Virus record (IMG/VR): IMGVR_UViG_3300045110_000289
Coordinates: 1 to 46,229 of that record
Direction: 5' to 3' (one strand)
DNA: 46,229 nucleotides
From: a virus
Shown here in pieces: positions 1 to 7,906 of this stretch. A program made the position numbers and the translations under genes. Within the stretch, counting starts at the first letter, position 1. The number at the start of each line of letters is the position of its first letter. The notes below the pieces were generated by a model. That model saw only the letters and a program-made list of their open reading frames with translations. It was not told the origin of the DNA and did no database searches.

Positions 1-127
1 AAGTTCATCACCGAGCCGGAGTGATCGAACACCGTCTGGTAGAGGCCGGCGCGCTCGAGCAGCTCGCTGAAGACGTAACGCGCTTCCGGATACGCCAGGC
101 AGGCGCGCACGGCCTCGAGATAGATCC
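1..127. repeat. Terminal direct repeat, left copy (circular overlap)
   Basis: These 127 bases are identical to the last 127 bases of the window (46103-46229). An exact repeat of this length at both contig ends is what a short-read assembler leaves when it closes a circular or circularly permuted molecule. A gene reads through the join without a frameshift, which supports a real circle. The repeat is more likely an assembly overlap than a biological terminal repeat. Confidence 0.95.
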
Positions 128-212
128 GCTCGGCGTCGTGCGTCTTGCGGCCGGCGCGTTTCACCTGGTCCGGATCGGCGGCGTTGCGGACCAGCGCGCG
201 GGGTTCGCCCAT
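1..212 (-). CDS. Bbp19-like phage protein, N-terminal part (continues across the circular join)
   Basis: This is the 5' part of a gene that continues at 46102 and ends at 45934, for a joined length of 126 aa. The ATG at 212 overlaps the stop of the upstream 64-aa gene as ATGA. The joined protein has the Bbp19-type pattern: an aromatic residue and hydrophobic helix (YVFSELLERAG), a short F-D-x-S segment, then an EGRR-N-x-G motif at the end of a helix. In BPP-1-like podophages a gene of this family sits between portal and scaffold, as here. It is probably a head-associated or assembly protein, but its exact role is unknown. Confidence 0.85.
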   Translation of the reverse strand, partial: MGEPRALVRNAADPDQVKRAGRKTHDAERIYLEAVRACLAYPEARYVFSELLERAGLYQTVFDHSGSVMN

Positions 213-406
213 CACTCGACCACCGCGGGCGTCAAGTTGAGACCGTTGACGCGCGTCGTCAGTATTTGCAGGTCGCACTCGAGCGCCTGCATCCGCAGCA
301 GCAGATCGTCCACCTTGACGGTGACCGCCCCCACTTTCGTGTTGATCGCGCGCACGTTGCGCAGCGTCGCGTCCGCCGGGTTCCGCTTCTTCGCGTTCGC
401 CATCAC
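212..406 (-). CDS. Small coiled-coil-like protein downstream of portal
   Basis: The 64-residue product has a basic N-terminus (ANAKKRN) followed by a heptad-like hydrophobic pattern, so a short coiled coil is likely. The gene overlaps the portal stop, and both a GTG at 406 and an ATG at 403 are possible starts. Its stop overlaps the start of the Bbp19-like gene as ATGA, so all three are probably translationally coupled. I recognise no family. Position suggests a head assembly accessory protein, which is inference only. Confidence 0.65.
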   Translation of the reverse strand: MMANAKKRNPADATLRNVRAINTKVGAVTVKVDDLLLRMQALECDLQILTTRVNGLNLTPAVVE

Positions 407-2181
407 ATCACCGATCCCGCCGGCAGCGCCCCGGACGGCGCCACACTCTGTTGCGAGGCGGTCTGCGCCACCCGGCTCAGGAGACTGTCGCCCCCGAGCG
501 GCGTCTGACTCGCATCCTTCGCCGCGCCGGCGAGCGTCGCCGCCTGCTCGGCGTCCTGCGCCGCCTGCGCCACGTGCTGTTCCTGCGCGAGCGCCGCCTC
601 GGCCTCGTCAGTCGACCGGATCACCTTCGGATCGACGCCGAGCATCTCGCCGTAGTTGTCGAGCATCTGCGGCATGTTCAGCTTGTGCCGCACGATCGGG
701 CTGAACTCCGGCATCGCCGACACGATGCTGCCGGTCGTCGCGAGCAAGCGGTCCTGGCCGACCACGCCGACGAGCTTTTGCGCCTGGGCGAGAATCGAAA
801 TGTATTCGGTCTTCAACTTCACGCCGTGCAGGATGTCGGGCGGCGGCGGCACCAGCCCGTTCAGCTCCATCAGGTTGTAGACGCGGTCGATGATCGGATC
901 GAGGAGCTCGTCGTTCGTGCGCTCGAGCACCGGGCCGAGCGCGAGCAGTTTCTCTTCGTGCCGCTCCTCGACTTCGCGCGCGGTCGGCCGGTCGGCGCCG
1001 AGCCGGTCGTCGCTGCGCGCCAGCATGAGGAACAGGTCCTCGTAGAACGCGCGCTGGATGCGGTAGGCCACCTCGCCGATGTCGGCGGTGAGATGCTGAA
1101 ACCCCTCGAGCCGCACCTCGTGAATCGGCGCGAGCCCCTGCATGCCGTCGCGCACGTCGACGTAGGTGATGTCGCCCGGCAGCAGCGATGTCTTCTGCGT
1201 CTTGAGGTTGGTCGGCCCCTTGAGCGGCGGATTGACCGCCTTCTCGAGCAGTTGCCCTTTGCGCCGCTGCATGATCTGCAGCTGGTTGTTGTCGCCGAGC
1301 GCGGTCATGCCCGGGCAGTCGGTGCCGTAGGAATCCTCGCCGGTGATGTCCCACCGCGGCGCCATCACGGGGAAGGTCTCGAAGCCGCTCTCGCGCAGAA
1401 ACTTCGGTTCGCTCGATCCGGTTTCCCAGGAGCAGCTCGCCCACGGGAGGTGCTTGGCCTCCAGCCGGTGCGGGTCCGCCGACTCGTTCGGCTTCACCAT
1501 CCAGGTCACGTCGACCGGCTCTTCGTAGTCGCCGCGGTCCCACAGGTCGTGCACCGTCCCGCTGATCGGCGCCCAGTCGATGTCGCGCCCGTTGGCCTGC
1601 ACGCCGAACTCTTCGACAATCTGCCGCACCGTCAACCGATAGTCGCGGACGAAGGTCGTCGCCAAGCCGCGGGCATCCTGGCCGAGCGCGAAGGTGCCGA
1701 TCGGATAGCTGTAGCAGCGGAAGAGATCGCGGCTGTCCTGCACCATCGACATCGCGGCGGTGCCGAAAATCCCCATGTCGAGATAGACCAGCGGCAGCAC
1801 GTTGTAGAGATTGCTCGTGGCGAAGATCGTCAGCATGCGCATCGTGACGTCATGCAGCCAGAGCTTCACGGGCCCGTGTTTGGCGAGCGCGGGGTCGGGC
1901 GTCGTGAGCTTCATCCAGGGCCGCGCCGGCGAGGTCAGCCCGGCGTGCATCCCGGCGGAGAGCGTGCGTGCGGAGAACCGCCCGGTGCTGTCGATGATCT
2001 TCTGGTTGCGCTTGTCGCCCCGGTTGCGGTCGCTCGAGGTGAACCGGATCCGGCGCGGCATGAACATCTCGGCGAGCTCGCGCCAGTGGGCATCGAACCC
2101 GCTCTGTCGCTCGCTCCAGAGCGCGGCGCGCAGCTTGTCGTAGCGCTGGCGCTTGTCGAGCGGGTCCCGGTAGGCGGGCAT
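403..2181 (-). CDS. Portal protein (head-to-tail connecting protein)
   Basis: The 592-residue protein matches the length and pattern of podovirus head-tail connectors (T7 gp8 type, Head-tail_con). It would form the dodecameric ring at the unique vertex through which DNA is packaged and ejected. The N-terminus has the typical start of this family (YDKLRAALWSERQSG, then HWRELAEMFMPRR), followed by STGRFSARTLSAGMHAGLTSP, and later repeated TAREVEERHEEK helices. The C-terminus is Gln- and Ala-rich and probably a flexible tail inside the capsid. The ATG at 2181 overlaps the stop of the upstream gene, as in the rest of the operon. Confidence 0.93.
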   Translation of the reverse strand: MPAYRDPLDKRQRYDKLRAALWSERQSGFDAHWRELAEMFMPRRIRFTSSDRNRGDKRNQKIIDSTGRFSARTLSAGMHAGLTSPARPWMKLTTPDPALAKHGPVKLWLHDVTMRMLTIFATSNLYNVLPLVYLDMGIFGTAAMSMVQDSRDLFRCYSYPIGTFALGQDARGLATTFVRDYRLTVRQIVEEFGVQANGRDIDWAPISGTVHDLWDRGDYEEPVDVTWMVKPNESADPHRLEAKHLPWASCSWETGSSEPKFLRESGFETFPVMAPRWDITGEDSYGTDCPGMTALGDNNQLQIMQRRKGQLLEKAVNPPLKGPTNLKTQKTSLLPGDITYVDVRDGMQGLAPIHEVRLEGFQHLTADIGEVAYRIQRAFYEDLFLMLARSDDRLGADRPTAREVEERHEEKLLALGPVLERTNDELLDPIIDRVYNLMELNGLVPPPPDILHGVKLKTEYISILAQAQKLVGVVGQDRLLATTGSIVSAMPEFSPIVRHKLNMPQMLDNYGEMLGVDPKVIRSTDEAEAALAQEQHVAQAAQDAEQAATLAGAAKDASQTPLGGDSLLSRVAQTASQQSVAPSGALPAGSVM

Positions 2182-2480
2182 CAGTAGCCTACCAACTGCT
2201 TCGGCTGCAGGATCGCCTTCGGGCCGGCGGGTTTCGCGCTGACGAGCGGCGATCCGCCGGCGGCGCGCTTGCGCTGGCGCTCGGCGGCGAGCTTGGCAGA
2301 CGCGACGGCGTTGGAGGCATCGAGCGTCGTCGAGGGCGGCGGCGCCGGCGCGAGCGGCACGGGGGCAGCGGTGGCGACGGGCTCCGGCGCGGCTGGCTCC
2401 CCAAACTTCTGCCCGGTCCGAAATCCCGGCAACCCGATTTTCTTGGCGACGGTGCGGAACCCGGGGGGGAAGAGCGCCAT
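2181..2480 (-). CDS. Pro/Ala-rich hypothetical protein between GNAT and portal
   Basis: The 99-aa protein begins MALFPPGFRTVAKK and has a Pro- and Ala-rich middle (about residues 25-50) followed by a basic, Ala-rich tail. No catalytic motif is visible. The ATG at 2480 lies one base past the GNAT stop (TGAG-ATG), and the gene's own stop overlaps the portal start. The low-complexity linker suggests a disordered virion or assembly protein. I do not recognise the family. Confidence 0.6.
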   Translation of the reverse strand: MALFPPGFRTVAKKIGLPGFRTGQKFGEPAAPEPVATAAPVPLAPAPPPSTTLDASNAVASAKLAAERQRKRAAGGSPLVSAKPAGPKAILQPKQLVGY

Positions 2481-2481
2481 C

Positions 2482-2952
2482 TCAGGCTGACCTCGGACGG
2501 GCTGCGCGATAGAAGACGGTCTCGATGGCTGTGTAGCCCCGGCGACGGTAGACCGCCCCGATGCGGTCCCACGGTGCTTGACAGGGTGCGACCATCTTAC
2601 ACCCCAATCCTCGGGCATCAACCCAACACTCGAAGGCGTCGAGCAACAGACGAGCCGCCTCACCGCCGCGCGCGACCGGTTCCAGCCAGTAGCAGAGTTC
2701 GTCCGCATAGTCGCGCTGCGTGATCGGCTGGGGCAAGACGGCCGCGACGAGGCCGCCGACCACCTGGCCGCCGCGATCCTCTGCGACGACGATCAAGCCC
2801 TTCTCGCCGAGTTGAAAGACGGCGAGCAGTAGGCCGATCAGGGTTTCCTCGGTCGCGTCGGCGAGCAGCGGGAAGATGCCGGTGTGGCAGAAGTGGAGCC
2901 CGAGCTCGGCGAGCAGCTCCACTTCCTCGACCGCGGCGGGGCGGATGATCAC
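2482..2952 (-). CDS. GNAT-family N-acetyltransferase
   Basis: The 156-residue protein has the GNAT layout: an N-terminal strand and helix (IIRPAAVEEVELLAELG), a central strand pair with a GG bend (GQVVGGLVAAV), and a C-terminal RIGAVYRRRGY segment typical of the acetyl-CoA-dependent fold. A GNAT gene between terminase and portal recurs in BPP-1-like phages, so it probably acts on a host or virion protein. The substrate is unknown. It starts with GTG at 2952, overlapping the upstream membrane-protein stop. Confidence 0.75.
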   Translation of the reverse strand: MIIRPAAVEEVELLAELGLHFCHTGIFPLLADATEETLIGLLLAVFQLGEKGLIVVAEDRGGQVVGGLVAAVLPQPITQRDYADELCYWLEPVARGGEAARLLLDAFECWVDARGLGCKMVAPCQAPWDRIGAVYRRRGYTAIETVFYRAARPRSA

Positions 2953-3113
2953 CGCAGCACGCCCGCCAGATAGAGCAGCAGCACGATCAGCAGCGCGAGC
3001 CCGAGCCCGCCGCCGAGATAGAGCCCGCCGCGGTCGTCGCCCCCATAGCGCCAGCCGCCGCCACCGAACAGCAGCACCAAAACGACCAGGACGATCAGCG
3101 TGCGTGAATTCAT
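2949..3113 (-). CDS. Small two-helix membrane protein
   Basis: The 54-aa protein consists of two hydrophobic segments (about residues 4-17 and 34-51) separated by a Gly-rich loop (FGGGGWRYGGDDRGG). It has the look of DUF3309-type mini membrane proteins and could also be holin-like. The ATG at 3113 overlaps the terminase stop as ATGA. A longer upstream start would run into the terminase gene and is not needed. Function is unknown. Confidence 0.65.
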   Translation of the reverse strand: MNSRTLIVLVVLVLLFGGGGWRYGGDDRGGLYLGGGLGLALLIVLLLYLAGVLR

Positions 3114-4573
3114 CGACTCACCTCCAAAGGATCCAACTCGGCGCCCGGCGCAGCATACGGATCCCATTCGTGCCGCGGCGTCTGCCGGTGCTGCAGCTGT
3201 GCCATCAGCTGCCCGGGCAGATCTTCAATCGCGTAGGTTTGCATGTAGGCGTCGCCCAGGTCCGGGGACCGGCCGAGCCGTTCCTTGATCTGGTCCTTCT
3301 CCTCGAGCACGAACACGCCGTTGACGAACGTGTAGGTCGGCTCGGTGAGCTCGCCGATCATGTCGGGCAGCGGCGGCAGCGCGGCGCCGTGCTTGATCGC
3401 CTCCGCGCCTTTCATCCACATTTCGGCGCGGCGGTTCTTGTAGCGCGGGTCGATGGCCTTGCCGGCGTAGTTGATGCCGATCACCGGGAAGTTCGCCGTG
3501 GCCAGGTTGTCGATCACGCCGTGCCCCCAGTGGCCGGTGTCGTCGACGAGCACGAGCTCGGCACCCCAGCGGGTCGAGCTGACCATGACGCGCGCGGCGA
3601 TCTCGGTCGTGCGCTGGTGCCGCTGAATCACCGGTCGGAAGCTGGCGAGCCCCTGGCGCGGGAAGATCACCGTGCGGTCGTCGCCGAACCGCGCGACGTC
3701 GACGCCGAGCCGCTTCTGCGCCCACTCGTAGGCGGTGATCGGGAGATGCCGCGACATCGCCGCCTCGACCTGTTCGACGCCGAGCAGCGCGTTGATCGAC
3801 GACGGCGGGAACTCGCCGAGCACGTTCACCATCACCCACGGGTTGTCGCGGCCATAGCTCGCGATCTGCTGGCGCGCCCAGTCCATGTTGATGCGCGGCG
3901 ACCGCTTCGGGTTGTCGGGGTCGCCGGTGATCGTGACGACCGTCCAGAGCGCCCGATCGATCGTGCACGCGCGGTAGAGCGGCCCGGTCGTGTGCGTCGG
4001 GTTGCCGCCCTGGATCACTTTCCCTTCGATGCAGCTCGAGAGAATCGCCTCGAGCGTGGTCATCACGGCTTGCGGATAGCCGCCGCTCTCGTCGCCGACC
4101 GCCATCACGTAGTCGGCGTGCACGCCGGCGAGGGAATCGGCCTGCTGATCCGGGTTGGCCTGCTTCGGCCACGAGCGTGCGACCGCGAACCAGTTGTTCG
4201 GATCGGCCCGGTAGCTCACGCGCGTCTTCGTCCACTCGAACGCGGCGTTGAAGAACGGGGAGCGCGTAATCCACTTCGAGAGCTCCGGCCAGAGATTCGT
4301 GTTGAGATTCCCTTCGGTGATGGACGTCGCGATGATTTTCGGGCTCGGCCGGGTCGCGAGGAAGTTCAGGATGCACCAGGCCTCGACGGCGGTCTTGCCC
4401 GGCCCCTTACAGGCTTTCATCGCGATGCGCTGCACCGACGGCGTCGCGAACGCCGTGAGCACGTCGGCCTGCCAGGCGTCGGGCTCGACGCCGAACGCTT
4501 CGCGGACCATGTCGATCGGCTGCGCGCGCCAGCGGTCGAGCGTGGCACGCGCAGCCTGCATCTTCCCCATCAC
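3110..4573 (-). CDS. terL: Terminase large subunit (packaging ATPase and nuclease)
   Basis: The 487-aa packaging motor has both expected halves. The ATPase half carries a Walker A loop around residues 54-61 (ACKGPGKT) and a hydrophobic strand ending in GDES at about 160-163 as Walker B. The RNase H-like nuclease half carries LGVDVARFGDD (Asp 292), VLVDDTG (Asp 344/345) and SPDLGDA (Asp 438/441), the metal-binding acidic set. Length is normal. The start is GTG at 4573 with an ATG next to it. It cuts concatemers and pumps DNA through the portal with the small subunit. Confidence 0.95.
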   Translation of the reverse strand: MMGKMQAARATLDRWRAQPIDMVREAFGVEPDAWQADVLTAFATPSVQRIAMKACKGPGKTAVEAWCILNFLATRPSPKIIATSITEGNLNTNLWPELSKWITRSPFFNAAFEWTKTRVSYRADPNNWFAVARSWPKQANPDQQADSLAGVHADYVMAVGDESGGYPQAVMTTLEAILSSCIEGKVIQGGNPTHTTGPLYRACTIDRALWTVVTITGDPDNPKRSPRINMDWARQQIASYGRDNPWVMVNVLGEFPPSSINALLGVEQVEAAMSRHLPITAYEWAQKRLGVDVARFGDDRTVIFPRQGLASFRPVIQRHQRTTEIAARVMVSSTRWGAELVLVDDTGHWGHGVIDNLATANFPVIGINYAGKAIDPRYKNRRAEMWMKGAEAIKHGAALPPLPDMIGELTEPTYTFVNGVFVLEEKDQIKERLGRSPDLGDAYMQTYAIEDLPGQLMAQLQHRQTPRHEWDPYAAPGAELDPLEVSR

Positions 4574-4582
4574 AATCGGTTG

Positions 4583-5134
4583 CTAGACGGTCGCCGGCGG
4601 GGCTTCCGGATCGGGATTGTCCGGATCGGTGGCGACCGCGGTGAGCCGCGACGCGACGCCGTCGAAGCCGGCCGTGACCTCGGCGACGTCTGCCTCGGTC
4701 ATCCCGGTGCTGATCCGGCCCTTCAGCCGCACGATGTCGGCGGCGATGTTGGTCGTGATGTCGTCGAGCGTCTTGGCCTGCGCCAGGAGCGCCGCTTTCT
4801 GTTCTGCTGCTGTGGCCATGCTGCCTGCTTTCTTTCGGATGGGGAGGCCCGCGCCCGGGTCCGGGTTATCCGGATCGTTCGCGACCCTCCGTAAACGATC
4901 GATCGATCGGCCGAAGGTGGCGATCACCTCGGCCGTGTCTTCCCGGCTCAGGCCGGGGTCGCCTTGCCGCCGCTGAATCTCGCGCGTGATGATCGACACC
5001 CGCGCGAGGAGTTTGCCCTGCTCGATGACGTGCATGTGGAGCTCCGCCAGCCTCCGCGCCACGTCGCGCATGCTCGGCCGGTGGTGCCCGAACTCCGAGA
5101 GCTTTTTCTTGATCGCCATCAGCCAGCCTTTCAA
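4583..5134 (-). CDS. Hypothetical protein with internally duplicated C-terminal motif
   Basis: The 183-residue protein lies just upstream of the large terminase. Two segments end in the same signature: one ends VANDPDNPDPGAG near residue 95, the other VATDPDNPDPEAP at the C-terminus. Each follows a helix with a similar F-x-x-x-x-x-R-L pattern, so the protein looks like a tandem duplication of a helical unit. The N-terminus is basic (MAIKKK), and an internal start at about 5119 is also possible. No known family is recognised. The position suggests a packaging or head accessory. Confidence 0.6.
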   Translation of the reverse strand: MKGWLMAIKKKLSEFGHHRPSMRDVARRLAELHMHVIEQGKLLARVSIITREIQRRQGDPGLSREDTAEVIATFGRSIDRLRRVANDPDNPDPGAGLPIRKKAGSMATAAEQKAALLAQAKTLDDITTNIAADIVRLKGRISTGMTEADVAEVTAGFDGVASRLTAVATDPDNPDPEAPPATV

Positions 5135-5373
5135 CGCTTCCCGGTCCAGACCACCGCGCCCGCGACGCTCACCTTGCCGCGCATCGACAGTTCGAACTCG
5201 CCCGCGAGCGCCCAGCCGTGCGAGAGTTTCTTCACGTAGACCATTTCGAGGCCGCCGGTCTCGCCGCTGCGTCCGGTCAAGATAAACGCCTCATCGTGAT
5301 CGGGCGGCGCGTCCGCCGCCTGCAGCACCTGGGCGATCGACGCCTGCAGGTTGGCCGGATCGAAGGGATGCAT
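5131..5373 (-). CDS. Hypothetical protein, 80 aa
   Basis: The small protein begins MHPFDPANLQASIAQVL and ends with a beta-rich half (EAFILTGRSGETGG then SVAGAVVWTGKR). A strong Shine-Dalgarno (GGGAGGAGG) lies about six bases before the ATG at 5373, which fixes this start. The gene overlaps the end of the preceding ORF by 83 bp in another frame. The function is not recognised. Confidence 0.65.
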   Translation of the reverse strand: MHPFDPANLQASIAQVLQAADAPPDHDEAFILTGRSGETGGLEMVYVKKLSHGWALAGEFELSMRGKVSVAGAVVWTGKR

Positions 5374-5674
5374 GCGTGCCTCCTCCCAAGGGGTCTAACC
5401 GCTGCTGCTTTTCGGTGCAGGTCCGACACAGGATCCGGATCCCAATGGCCGGCGGCCTGACGTAGGGCGCCATCGCCATATGGCCGCACGCGAGTCGGAT
5501 GCGGAACCCGTGCCCCTTCGCAATGTGCGCGATCACCGGCTCCTCGATCTCGTCCTCGTGCCCGAGCGCCGGCGCCGGCCGCGGCCGGGTGAGCGCCACC
5601 AAGCGGTCCCGTTCCGCGCGCAGATCTTCGACGCGGTCCGCGGTGGTGAACGTGTGCGGCGCGGTGATCATCAC
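5291..5674 (-). CDS. Hypothetical protein with CxxC site, overlapping the next gene
   Basis: The ORF gives 127 aa. About the first 100 residues look like real protein: an acidic/basic helix, LACGHMAM, then ILCRTCTEK, so a C-x2-H plus C-x2-C metal site is possible. The last ~28 residues are Arg/Gly/Ala-rich and lie inside the 80-aa gene at 5131-5373 in another frame, so they are probably a by-product of the overlap. No family recognised. Confidence 0.5.
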   Translation of the reverse strand: MMITAPHTFTTADRVEDLRAERDRLVALTRPRPAPALGHEDEIEEPVIAHIAKGHGFRIRLACGHMAMAPYVRPPAIGIRILCRTCTEKQQRLDPLGGGTHASLRSGQPAGVDRPGAAGGGRAARSR

Positions 5675-5677
5675 GGC

Positions 5678-6268
5678 TCAGATGTCCTTCAGGATGTCCG
5701 CGTGCGACCAGCCTTCGCGCAACCGGCGCCACGCGTTGTGATACATGTCGGGGATCGCCGGCGGATGGCCGCGGCGTTCCAGATAGCGCCGCCACACCTC
5801 GTCCGCTTCCACCTTGACGAACTGGTCGTAGGTGATCGACTCGCCGGCAGCGGGTGGCGGCGCGGGCGGCGGGGGGGCAATGGGCGGCCCCGGCGGCTGG
5901 TTCCGCAACCGCATCGGCCCAGCGAGGTCGGCCAGGTGCGCCGTCGGCTCGACCCACAGCGCGAGCCAGGCACGATCCGTGGACCGTTCGCCATGATGCA
6001 CCCAGACCGCGCGCACGACGTCGCCGCTGGACGACGCGATGTCGGCCCATGTGCCGTCGCTGCGGTCCATGATCACGTCGACGCTGAGTTCCTCGACCGC
6101 GTTGCCGCCGGTCTTGCGCAGCAAGCCGATGTTGGGGTTGATCCGATTCAGCGCGTAGGCGGCGCGTCGCGTCAGTTGCGCCTTGCCTTCCTCGAGGCGG
6201 TCCGTCGGCACGGTGACGGTTTCAAACTCCGCGAGGGTCTGCTGCACGATCGCCGCGTAGTTCTCCAT
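5678..6268 (-). CDS. Hypothetical protein with proline-rich linker
   Basis: The 196-residue protein has two parts joined by a Pro/Ala linker at about residues 126-142 (PPGPPIAPPPPAPPP). The N-terminal part is helix then strand (QQTLAEFETVTVPTDRL, ending in LALWVEP). The C-terminal part is helical and Trp-rich (EVWRRYLERRGH, NAWRRLREGW). It follows the small terminase in the operon, two bases from its end. The function is unknown. Confidence 0.6.
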   Translation of the reverse strand: MENYAAIVQQTLAEFETVTVPTDRLEEGKAQLTRRAAYALNRINPNIGLLRKTGGNAVEELSVDVIMDRSDGTWADIASSSGDVVRAVWVHHGERSTDRAWLALWVEPTAHLADLAGPMRLRNQPPGPPIAPPPPAPPPAAGESITYDQFVKVEADEVWRRYLERRGHPPAIPDMYHNAWRRLREGWSHADILKDI

Positions 6269-6874
6269 CTACTCGTCCTCCTCGAAATTCCCGGCGAGCA
6301 ACCGCGCCAGGTCGCCGACGCCGGCCAACGGGTTCTTCAACTTCCCGGTCTGCTCCGCGATCAACCGGCGCGCGGCGAGCGAATCGTTGAGCACGACCGT
6401 GATGCCGTCCTTCCCTGCCCGAATCGATTTCACGGACTGCGCGACGCTGTCCGGCCAGTGGCGGATCGGCAGCAGGTTGTTCTTGTCGTCGTAGAGCTCG
6501 CGGGGATCGGCGCGGGCGTCGAGCGCAATCCGCGCGAGCGCTTCGTCGCCGGTCATGTGCAGCTGCTTCCAGCGCTCTTCCTGGACGCCGGCGAGCGCCG
6601 CCTGCACCGCCGGCACTTTCAGGAGCCGATAGGCGTTCGAGGCGGCCGCGACGATCGATCGACACTTGGGATACGCGGCGAGGTAGGCGCGGGTGCCGTT
6701 CCCGCCGTTGGCGACGTAGTGATTGACGAACGTGAGGCGATCGTGCGGGAGCGGTGGCGGACGATGGGGGGCGCGGCGGCCCGGGCGGTTCCGGGGCGTG
6801 CCCTTGCCCACTGCGTCTGATCGTACTCGCTTTTGTTTCGCCTGAGGCGGCGGTGTGCGCTTTTGCACCATCAC
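6269..6874 (-). CDS. terS: Terminase small subunit
   Basis: The 201-aa protein has a basic, disordered N-terminus (about residues 1-45), then the Terminase_2-type DNA-binding helices: a TFVNHYVANGGNGTRAYLAAYP segment in which a helix-turn-helix pairs with SNAYRLLKVPAVQAAL. The C-terminal half is an oligomerisation-type region ending in acidic residues. It should recognise the packaging site and recruit the large subunit, whose gene follows three genes later. The ATG at 6874 overlaps the upstream stop, and a second ATG lies one codon in. Confidence 0.85.
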   Translation of the reverse strand: MMVQKRTPPPQAKQKRVRSDAVGKGTPRNRPGRRAPHRPPPLPHDRLTFVNHYVANGGNGTRAYLAAYPKCRSIVAAASNAYRLLKVPAVQAALAGVQEERWKQLHMTGDEALARIALDARADPRELYDDKNNLLPIRHWPDSVAQSVKSIRAGKDGITVVLNDSLAARRLIAEQTGKLKNPLAGVGDLARLLAGNFEEDE

Positions 6875-7107
6875 CGCGACTCCTTGCTGCCGGTGAATCG
6901 CACGACAAACTCGTAGTTGAACTGCCGGTCGCCGGGCTGTTGCTCCACGCGCGGGTTGCCGACGAGGAGCGCGCGCCAGCCGACCGCCGCGAGATACACG
7001 CCGACGGCGTCGGCCAGATGCTTGAAGGCCTCCCGTGCGACGACCTCCGCGACGGCATCGCTCGGCTTGAGCGGTTCGATCGGTGGGCGTTTGCGGCGCG
7101 GGCTCAC
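6871..7107 (-). CDS. Hypothetical protein, 78 aa
   Basis: The 78-residue protein starts with GTG at 7107 ([15 protein letters not shown]), in a GTGA overlap with the previous stop. It has a basic N-terminus, an Ala-rich helix (AVAEVVAREAFKHL) and a beta-like C-terminus (NYEFVVRFTGS). No motif is recognised. Tight coupling on both sides supports it as a real gene. Confidence 0.6.
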   Translation of the reverse strand: MSPRRKRPPIEPLKPSDAVAEVVAREAFKHLADAVGVYLAAVGWRALLVGNPRVEQQPGDRQFNYEFVVRFTGSKESR

Positions 7108-7535
7108 TTCGCCTCGTCCGTTCCCGCCGTCAACGCCCGCGGCATCTTCCCGGTCTTGTAGCTCTCGGCGATCTGCGCCGTCACGATGTCGCCGACGGTC
7201 CGATCGTTCGGCATCACGATCTGACTGAGGAACGCGTGCTCGAACGTTTCGATCTGCGACTCGACCGATTCGAGCTTCGCTTTCAGCACGAGGAGCAGCG
7301 CGCGCCAGCGTTGCCGCTCGGCCCGGGCGAACCGCGTCTCGCCGAGCTTCGCCCGATCGGGCAGGGTGACCGTGAATCGGATGACGCGGTCCTGCAGCTT
7401 GAACTGCACGCGCGCGGATCGCAGGTCGTAGTCGATCGCGGTGCCGTATTGCTTCGCCTTCGCGCGTTCGAGCAAGCCTTCGATCTCGGCGCGGGTTTTC
7501 GACACGGGCACGTCGGTGCGTTGGGCGTAGGGCAT
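7104..7535 (-). CDS. Hypothetical early phage protein, 143 aa
   Basis: The protein has a beta-like N-terminal half (TAIDYDLRSARVQFKL, VIRFTVTLPD) followed by a long basic helix (ARAERQRWRALLLVLKAKLESVE) and a FEHAFLSQIVMPNDRTV segment. This order resembles a small family that is common in phage early regions and has no assigned function. ATG at 7535 overlaps the previous gene's stop. Confidence 0.65.
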   Translation of the reverse strand: MPYAQRTDVPVSKTRAEIEGLLERAKAKQYGTAIDYDLRSARVQFKLQDRVIRFTVTLPDRAKLGETRFARAERQRWRALLLVLKAKLESVESQIETFEHAFLSQIVMPNDRTVGDIVTAQIAESYKTGKMPRALTAGTDEAK

Positions 7536-7903
7536 CAGGTGGTCTCCTCAGCGGTGGCGGCGAGCACGGCGCGCACCTGGCCGGCGAAGTGCCGGATGTC
7601 TGCGGCGATGTTGTGCGCCACGCCTTGCACCGTGACGTCGTGACGCGCGGCGGCAGTGTCGATGAGCACGTCTGCCTCGGAGTCCCAGCGCGCAGCGAGC
7701 GCGGTGAACGCCTGCCGGAGCGCGGCGACGCGTTGCTCGACCGCCTCGAGCTCGTGCCTCTCGACCAGGCGCCCGGCGAAGAGATCGGCGCGCCACCGCT
7801 CGGCATCCTTGAGCGTGTGCTTCAACGCGTCGCTGTCGGTGATGCCGGCGGCCGCGAGCAGTTCCAGAATCCGTTTGATGTAGCGCAGCGCTTCTTCCGT
7901 CAC
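7535..7903 (-). CDS. Hypothetical coiled-coil protein, 122 aa
   Basis: This Ala/Leu-rich helical protein starts with GTG at 7903. Long stretches (about residues 4-30 and 48-75) show heptad spacing, so it is probably a coiled coil and oligomeric. No catalytic residues are apparent. It sits in the ATGA-coupled early operon between two unknown genes. Confidence 0.6.
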   Translation of the reverse strand: MTEEALRYIKRILELLAAAGITDSDALKHTLKDAERWRADLFAGRLVERHELEAVEQRVAALRQAFTALAARWDSEADVLIDTAAARHDVTVQGVAHNIAADIRHFAGQVRAVLAATAEETT

Positions 7904-7906
7904 GGG

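Noticed and set aside
451-2187. Long plus-strand open frame (578 aa) opposite portal
   Set aside because: It is a GC-driven shadow of the portal gene, rich in Arg/His/Leu and with no domain; the minus frame has a clear portal.
2876-4894. Plus-strand frame (672 aa) opposite terminase
   Set aside because: The terminase motifs are on the minus strand; the plus product is an antisense artefact.
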